Positions 60,063 through 64,000 of a DNA stretch of 64,000 nt are shown here, in pieces (within the stretch, counting starts at the first letter, position 1; each line of letters begins with the position of its first letter). The notes below the pieces were generated by a model that ran no database searches, had not been told where the DNA came from, and was given only the letters and a program-made list of their open reading frames with translations. This stretch comes from Luteimonas sp. MC1825 (GTDB taxonomy: Bacteria > Pseudomonadota > Gammaproteobacteria > Xanthomonadales > Xanthomonadaceae). Both the position numbers and the translations under genes were made by a program. The stretch is from positions 1,922,001 through 1,986,000 of the forward strand of contig NZ_CP061714.1 in the NCBI RefSeq assembly GCF_014764385.1, given 5' to 3'.

Positions 60063-60172
60063 GTGGCCCCGTCGGCCCCTCGCGACGCTAGGTCGAAAAC
60101 CCCGCCAGGGCCGGAAGGCAGCAACGGTATCGATCGACGCGGGCGCCGAGGTCAGCCGGCGGGGTTGCCTCC
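60063..60172 (+). ncRNA. ffs: Signal recognition particle RNA (small bacterial type, 4.5S)
   Basis: The conserved domain IV hairpin is present: CCAGGGCCGGAAGGCAGCA with a GGAA tetraloop and the symmetric and asymmetric loops that bind Ffh. The flanks GGCCCCGTCGGC and GCCGGCGGGGTT pair with G-U and match the closing helix of 4.5S RNA. The exact ends are inferred from pairing. It follows tRNA-Ser by 46 bases on the same strand and abuts the moaE stop on the other strand. Confidence 0.9.
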
Positions 60173-60173
60173 T

Positions 60174-60602
60174 TCAGGACCCCGGATGCAGCCAGTCGGC
60201 AGCGCCGTCGGCGTAGCATTCGTGCTTCCAGATCGGCACCCGCGCCTTGACCTCGTCGATCACGTAACGACACGCGTCGAATGCCGCGTCGCGGTGCGCC
60301 GCCGCCACGCCCACCCACACCGCCAGCTCGCCTATCGCAAGGTCGCCGACGCGGTGCACGCAGCGCACGCCGGTGATGGCGAAGCGCGCTTCCGCTTCGT
60401 CAAGAATGCGCTTGCCTTCGGTTTCGGCCAGGGCGCGATAGCACTCGTAGCGCAGGCCGGCGACCGCGCGGTCGGCGTGGTGGTTGCGCACCCAGCCTTC
60501 GAAGCTTGCAAACGCCCCGGCACGGGCGTCGCGCAGCGCGTCGCGCAGCGGCGCGACCGCGAACGGCGCGTCGGCGATCGCGAACCGCGCGCCGGCGCTC
60601 AT
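60174..60602 (-). CDS. moaE: Molybdopterin synthase large subunit
   Basis: A 142-residue MoaE with the catalytic lysine region EVKARVPIWKHE, GWVRNHH and YECYRALAETEG in the middle. It uses MoaD thiocarboxylate to make molybdopterin. It overlaps the moaD stop by four bases and ends the moaA-C-D-E operon. Confidence 0.94.
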   Translation of the reverse strand: MSAGARFAIADAPFAVAPLRDALRDARAGAFASFEGWVRNHHADRAVAGLRYECYRALAETEGKRILDEAEARFAITGVRCVHRVGDLAIGELAVWVGVAAAHRDAAFDACRYVIDEVKARVPIWKHECYADGAADWLHPGS

Positions 60603-60841
60603 CCGCCCGACACCGGTGGGATGAACGCGACCTCGCTGCCGGCAAGCGGCGCTTCATTCCACCTCGCGAACTCGCCGTCCACGGCCACCCGCAGGCGATC
60701 GACTGGCAGGACAAAACCGTGCCGCGCCTGCGTCTCAACGTAAAGCGCGCGCAGGTCCACGGCCTGGCTGTCGACTTCTTCGCGGCCGACGCCCGCGGCA
60801 TCGCGCAGGCTTGCGAAGTAGAGCAGCGTGACGCGGGCCAT
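60599..60841 (-). CDS. moaD: Molybdopterin synthase sulfur-carrier subunit
   Basis: An 80-residue ubiquitin-like protein ending in PPVSGG, with the terminal Gly-Gly that is adenylated and thiocarboxylated. It opens [17 protein letters not shown]. Start and stop overlap moaC and moaE by four bases each. Confidence 0.93.
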   Translation of the reverse strand: MARVTLLYFASLRDAAGVGREEVDSQAVDLRALYVETQARHGFVLPVDRLRVAVDGEFARWNEAPLAGSEVAFIPPVSGG

Positions 60842-61347
60842 CAGCGCGCGCCCGGCGCCGTGCCACGGCCAACGTCGCGGCGCCCGCCGCGCTTGCCGAG
60901 CAGGCGCGCGGGGCCGATCACGATCGCGTGCGAGAGCGCCTTGCACATGTCGTAGACGGTCAGCGCCGCGATGGTGGCACCGGTCAGCGCCTCCATCTCC
61001 ACGCCGGTGCGGTGCACCGTCCTGACCGCGCACTCGATCGCCAGCTCGCGTTCGCCGTGCCAGTCGATGGCGATGCGGATGCCGTCGATCGGCAAGGGGT
61101 GGCAGAACGGGATCAGCTCGTGGGTGCGCTTGACCGCCATCGTGCCGGCGATGATCGCGGTATCGACGATGCCGCCCTTCGCGCTGCGCAGGCCGTCGGC
61201 GCGCAGCTGCGCCGCCACCGCCGCCGGAAAGCGCACCCGGCAGCCGGCGATCGCCACGCGCGCGGTAACCGCCTTGGCGGAGACGTCCACCATGCCCGGG
61301 CGGCCTTCGGCGTCGATGTGGGTGAGGCCCTTGGCGCTGCGCGTCAT
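60841..61347 (-). CDS. moaC: Cyclic pyranopterin monophosphate synthase
   Basis: A 168-residue MoaC with [35 protein letters not shown] and [22 protein letters not shown]. It acts after MoaA in molybdenum cofactor synthesis. The ATG at 61347 lies one base after the moaA stop. Confidence 0.95.
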   Translation of the reverse strand: MTRSAKGLTHIDAEGRPGMVDVSAKAVTARVAIAGCRVRFPAAVAAQLRADGLRSAKGGIVDTAIIAGTMAVKRTHELIPFCHPLPIDGIRIAIDWHGERELAIECAVRTVHRTGVEMEALTGATIAALTVYDMCKALSHAIVIGPARLLGKRGGRRDVGRGTAPGAR

Positions 61348-61348
61348 C

Positions 61349-62383
61349 TCAGCCACCGACGAGGAACATTTCGACGTGGCGCCGCGTCGCAGCCGGGCTG
61401 CCGCGCTGCTCGCTGTAGCGGGCCGCGCGCCGCACCCACAGGCCGCCGACATGTCCGGCAAGCGCGGCTTCGCCGCCGGCAAGCAGCGGGCGCAGCGCGT
61501 GCCCGTCCGCGGCGAACAGGCAGGTGTACAGATGGCCATCCGCCGACACCCGCGCGCGATGGCAGTCGCCGCAGAACGGCGCGCTGATGGCGCTGACGAA
61601 GCCGATCTCGCCGGCGCCGTCGGCCCAGGCATGGCGCACGGCGACTTCGCCGCGGTACTGCGCGTCCAGCGCGCGCAGCGGCCAGCGCGCGTGCAGCCGC
61701 GCGTGCAGTTCGGCTGACGGCACGACGCGCGCGGGCTGCCAGTCGTTGCAGGTGCCGACGTCCATGAACTCGATGAAGCGCAGCACGTGCGGCGTGCCGC
61801 GGAAACGCGCGGCCAGCGCCTCCACCTCGCCCTCGTTGACCCCGCGCTGCACGACGCAGTTGAGCTTGAGGCTGCCGAAGCCGGCGGCTTCCGCCGCGGC
61901 GATGCCTTCGAGCACGTCGGCCACCTCGCCGCGACCTCCGCTCAGCATGCGGAACAGCGCCGGGTCGAGCGCGTCCAGGCTGACCGTGATCCTCTGCAGC
62001 CCGGCGGCGCGCAGTGCGTGCGCATGCCGGGCGAGCAGCGAGCCATTGGTGGTCAGCGCCAGGTCGTCGATGCCCGGCACCTGCGCCAGGCGCGCCACCA
62101 GCGCCGGAAGGTCGCGGCGCAGCAGCGGCTCGCCACCGGTGATGCGCAGCTTGTGCACGCCCAGCCGCGCGAAGCCGCGCACCAGGGTCTCGATTTCATC
62201 GAACGACAGGCGCGATGCGCTGTCGAGCCCGTGGTCATCTGCGATGCGCTCGGCCGGCATGCAGTAGCCGCAGCGGAAGTTGCAGGCGTCGATCACCGAC
62301 AGGCGCAGCTCGCGCAGCGGCCGCCCGAGGCGATCGGCGGGCATCGCCGGCAGCAGGGCCTGCGGCTGCAACAGGGCGTTCAC
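61349..62383 (-). CDS. moaA: GTP 3',8-cyclase
   Basis: A 344-residue radical-SAM enzyme. The first iron-sulfur cluster uses CNFRCGYC, the second [18 protein letters not shown], and it ends in Gly-Gly (VGG) as the family requires. [11 protein letters not shown] is also present. It overlaps the upstream hydrolase gene by four bases and is first of the moa genes. Confidence 0.95.
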   Translation of the reverse strand: MNALLQPQALLPAMPADRLGRPLRELRLSVIDACNFRCGYCMPAERIADDHGLDSASRLSFDEIETLVRGFARLGVHKLRITGGEPLLRRDLPALVARLAQVPGIDDLALTTNGSLLARHAHALRAAGLQRITVSLDALDPALFRMLSGGRGEVADVLEGIAAAEAAGFGSLKLNCVVQRGVNEGEVEALAARFRGTPHVLRFIEFMDVGTCNDWQPARVVPSAELHARLHARWPLRALDAQYRGEVAVRHAWADGAGEIGFVSAISAPFCGDCHRARVSADGHLYTCLFAADGHALRPLLAGGEAALAGHVGGLWVRRAARYSEQRGSPAATRRHVEMFLVGG

Positions 62384-63138
62384 GGCGACAGTGCCGGATG
62401 CGGCAGCGGATCAGCCAATGCCAGCACCTCGCCCGGGCCTGCGACGCGATGGCCGCGGGCGCGCATGGCGTCGCCATCGGCCGCGCTGGCGTAGTGGTAG
62501 AGCACGCAGCGCGCGAGCAGTTCGCGCGGATATTCGCGTTCGAGGTCGGCGATGCCGCTGTGAGAGGGGTTGCCGTGCAGGCCGCAGTCGTGGGCCACCA
62601 GTTCGCCCTCGCCGGCCATGGTGGCGAGCACCTCCGGGATCGGCCGCGTGTCGCCGCTCCACGCCAGGCTGCCGCGCAGGCGCAGCCCGTAGGCGCTGCG
62701 CGGCCAGTGGTGGCGGACCTCGAATGTCTCCAGCCGCACGCCGTCGTGCCAGAACGCATCGCCCACCGGCACCACGCGGAACGCATCCCAGAAGTTGGCG
62801 CCACCCTCGGCCAGCGCGTTGGGGTATTCGGCGATGCGCCGGTGCAGCAGCGGCAGCACGTCGACCGGGACATACACCGGCGTGCGCCCGCGCCGCGCGG
62901 GATCGAAATAGTTGGCCACGAACAGCCGTTCGAACCCCGCCACGTGGTCGAGGTGCACGTGGGTGACGAACAACGCGGGCGGCGGCGCGCCGTAATGCGC
63001 CAGGTATGCGGTGAGGCCTTCGGCGCCGCAGTCGATCGCAAGCCACGGTGCGCCGTCGCGCTCCAGCGTGGCCATAGGCGAACCCAGCGCCACCGCCGAC
63101 GCGTTGCCGACACCCTGGAACCGCAGCGACCAGGCCAT
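62380..63138 (-). CDS. Metallo-beta-lactamase-fold hydrolase
   Basis: A 252-residue MBL-fold enzyme with THVHLDHVAG for two metals, further ligand His/Asp in VAHDCGLHG and a TRPIPE region before it. The family contains RNase Z-like and phosphodiesterase-like enzymes; the substrate cannot be assigned. It overlaps moaA by four bases and starts in the kdkA stop, linking moa genes with kdkA. Confidence 0.8.
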   Translation of the reverse strand: MAWSLRFQGVGNASAVALGSPMATLERDGAPWLAIDCGAEGLTAYLAHYGAPPPALFVTHVHLDHVAGFERLFVANYFDPARRGRTPVYVPVDVLPLLHRRIAEYPNALAEGGANFWDAFRVVPVGDAFWHDGVRLETFEVRHHWPRSAYGLRLRGSLAWSGDTRPIPEVLATMAGEGELVAHDCGLHGNPSHSGIADLEREYPRELLARCVLYHYASAADGDAMRARGHRVAGPGEVLALADPLPHPALSP

Positions 63139-63899
63139 CAGATGCCCCGCGCCCAGCGCTTGTCATAGACGGCGCGCAGGCGGGCGAAGTCCGCGCGCAC
63201 CGCCTCCTCGCTGCGTTCGCCGCGCAATTTGAGCAGCGACCGCTCCAGGCGCGCCAGGTTGCGCGAGCGCCAGGCGGTGGCCGGTATGGTCATGCGCGAG
63301 CGGTCGAGGTCGATCACCCAGCCCTGCCCTGTGTCGTTGAACAGGATGTTGTGCGCATTGAGATCGGCATGGTCGAGGCCTTCACGATGGAAGCGCGCAA
63401 TCAGGTCGCCGGCCGCCTCCCAGGGCGCGTCGCCTTGCTGCTGCGCCGCCAGCGCCCCAAGCGACTGCACGTCCATCAGGCGCGTCATCAGGATCGATGC
63501 GCGATACCACATGCCTTCGCGCAGGTACGCGGCCGCGATCGGCTGCGGCACCGGCAGGCCGCGTCGCTTGAGCTCGCGCAGCAGCCGGAACTCGGCAAAG
63601 CTGCGCACGCGGTCGACGCCGCGCCACAGGTGGCGGTCACGGCTGACCGCCGCGGCCATCCCGCCACGCAGGTAGTGGCGCAATACGCAGGGACCGTGGC
63701 TGGCACCGTCGATGAACCAGGCGCCACCGCGACCGCTGCCCGACACCGGCGTGGCACGCGCGCCCCAGGCTTCGGGGTCGAACCAGCGCGGGTCGGCTTG
63801 CCGCAGCTGCGTCTGGTCGAACAGAATCGACCCGACGCCACGTTCCCGGGGTCCGGCGCGGAACGGCGTCAGGCTCTCGGTGGCATCGAAAATGGCCAT
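63138..63899 (-). CDS. kdkA: 3-deoxy-D-manno-octulosonate kinase (KdkA)
   Basis: A 253-residue lipopolysaccharide kinase that phosphorylates the Kdo residue of lipid A-core. The active site reads [13 protein letters not shown] with VIDLDRSRM after it, and [20 protein letters not shown] near the N-terminus. It lies beside a heptosyltransferase start. The ATG at 63899 is chosen over a TTG one codon earlier. Confidence 0.9.
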   Translation of the reverse strand: MAIFDATESLTPFRAGPRERGVGSILFDQTQLRQADPRWFDPEAWGARATPVSGSGRGGAWFIDGASHGPCVLRHYLRGGMAAAVSRDRHLWRGVDRVRSFAEFRLLRELKRRGLPVPQPIAAAYLREGMWYRASILMTRLMDVQSLGALAAQQQGDAPWEAAGDLIARFHREGLDHADLNAHNILFNDTGQGWVIDLDRSRMTIPATAWRSRNLARLERSLLKLRGERSEEAVRADFARLRAVYDKRWARGI

Positions 63900-63917
63900 C
63901 AACCGAGTCTAACAAGC

Positions 63918-64000
63918 TTGCCAGCCCTCCCGCCTGCATCGCCCCGCTCGATCTGCCTGCTGCGCCTGTCCGCGCTGGGCGACGTGACCCACGTGCTGCC
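63918..64000 (+). CDS. Lipopolysaccharide heptosyltransferase, N-terminal fragment (3' partial)
   Basis: Only the first 28 codons lie in the window. The frame gives ICLLRLSALGDVTHVLP, the conserved N-terminus of GT9 heptosyltransferases (ADP-heptose binding). A TTG at 63918 fits by length; the true start could be slightly upstream because the frame stays open. It is divergent from kdkA by 18 bases, so the two LPS-core genes share a very short intergenic region. Confidence 0.7.
   Translation, partial: MPALPPASPRSICLLRLSALGDVTHVL

Noticed and set aside
61349..63138. Molybdenum-cofactor riboswitch before moaA
   Set aside because: moaA starts inside the end of the upstream hydrolase gene, leaving no untranslated leader that could hold a riboswitch.

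Overview
The window looks like chromosomal core genome from a high-GC gammaproteobacterium of the Xanthomonadaceae/Lysobacteraceae group (Lysobacter, Luteimonas, Pseudoxanthomonas or Xanthomonas type). The reasons are the gene order rpoE-rseA-mucD-lepA-lepB-DUF4845-rnc-era-recO, the block yceD-rpmF-fabH-fabD-fabG-acpP-fabF-pabB-mltG-tmk-holB-pilZ, the presence of KdkA (Kdo kinase) beside a heptosyltransferase, and the very high G+C at third codon positions. Genus is an inference and was not tested by any search. Genes are packed tightly, with many 1-4 base start/stop overlaps. No gap between genes exceeds about 200 bases, so no long empty stretch exists. I see no prophage, insertion sequence, integron or CRISPR array. 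LAYOUT. 1-15.2 kb: the end of a YfbK-type von Willebrand factor protein; a double-GAF GGDEF-EAL cyclic-di-GMP protein divergent from an ECF sigma factor that is co-transcribed with a membrane protein (possible anti-sigma), a YigZ protein and an ABC exporter; then an AidB-like flavoprotein, a DUF72 protein, a Nei/Fpg-type DNA glycosylase, a hemerythrin protein, an unusual SDR protein with a zinc ribbon, TrmO and a small acidic protein. 15.2-26.9 kb: an exported M13 peptidase, a cold-shock protein with a clear terminator, a nagZ-hpt-MTIP salvage operon, a CYTH phosphatase, RlmD, a YdbH/YdbL envelope lipid-transport pair, a Rec-Hpt response regulator and recO. 26.9-35 kb: one long minus-strand stretch running rpoE-rseA-mucD-lepA-lepB-DUF4845-rnc-era-recO, with a near-consensus sigma-E promoter in front of rpoE. 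35-39 kb: a fused FadB/FadJ-type beta-oxidation enzyme and a TPR lipoprotein rich in Cys/His motifs. 39-50 kb: the fatty-acid synthesis/ribosomal L32 block and the pabB-mltG-tmk-holB-pilZ operon, with a long inverted repeat between fabG and fabD and a solitary related half-copy between fabD and fabH; Maf sits just beyond. 50-56.6 kb: a GT39 glycosyltransferase divergent from a MoxR-DUF58-TgpA operon and an Slp lipoprotein. 56.6-64 kb: HIT protein, recR-ybaB-dnaX (transcribed dnaX to recR), tRNA-Ser(GGA), the small SRP RNA (ffs), the molybdopterin genes moaA-C-D-E, a metallo-beta-lactamase-fold hydrolase, kdkA and the first codons of a heptosyltransferase. WORKING TOGETHER. Main themes are envelope biogenesis and stress (sigma-E regulon, signal peptidase, MltG, YdbH, NagZ recycling, KdkA), lipid synthesis, DNA repair and replication (RecO, RecR, DnaX, HolB, Tmk, Nei, AidB) and translation (LepA, L32, RlmD, TrmO, SRP RNA, tRNA-Ser). 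I found no obviously new multi-gene system. The items most worth a second look are the degenerate zinc-ribbon SDR, the Cys/His-rich TPR lipoprotein, the merged YnbE/YdbL-like lipoprotein, the Rec-Hpt regulator, the missing plsX in the fab block and the repeat family around fabD.
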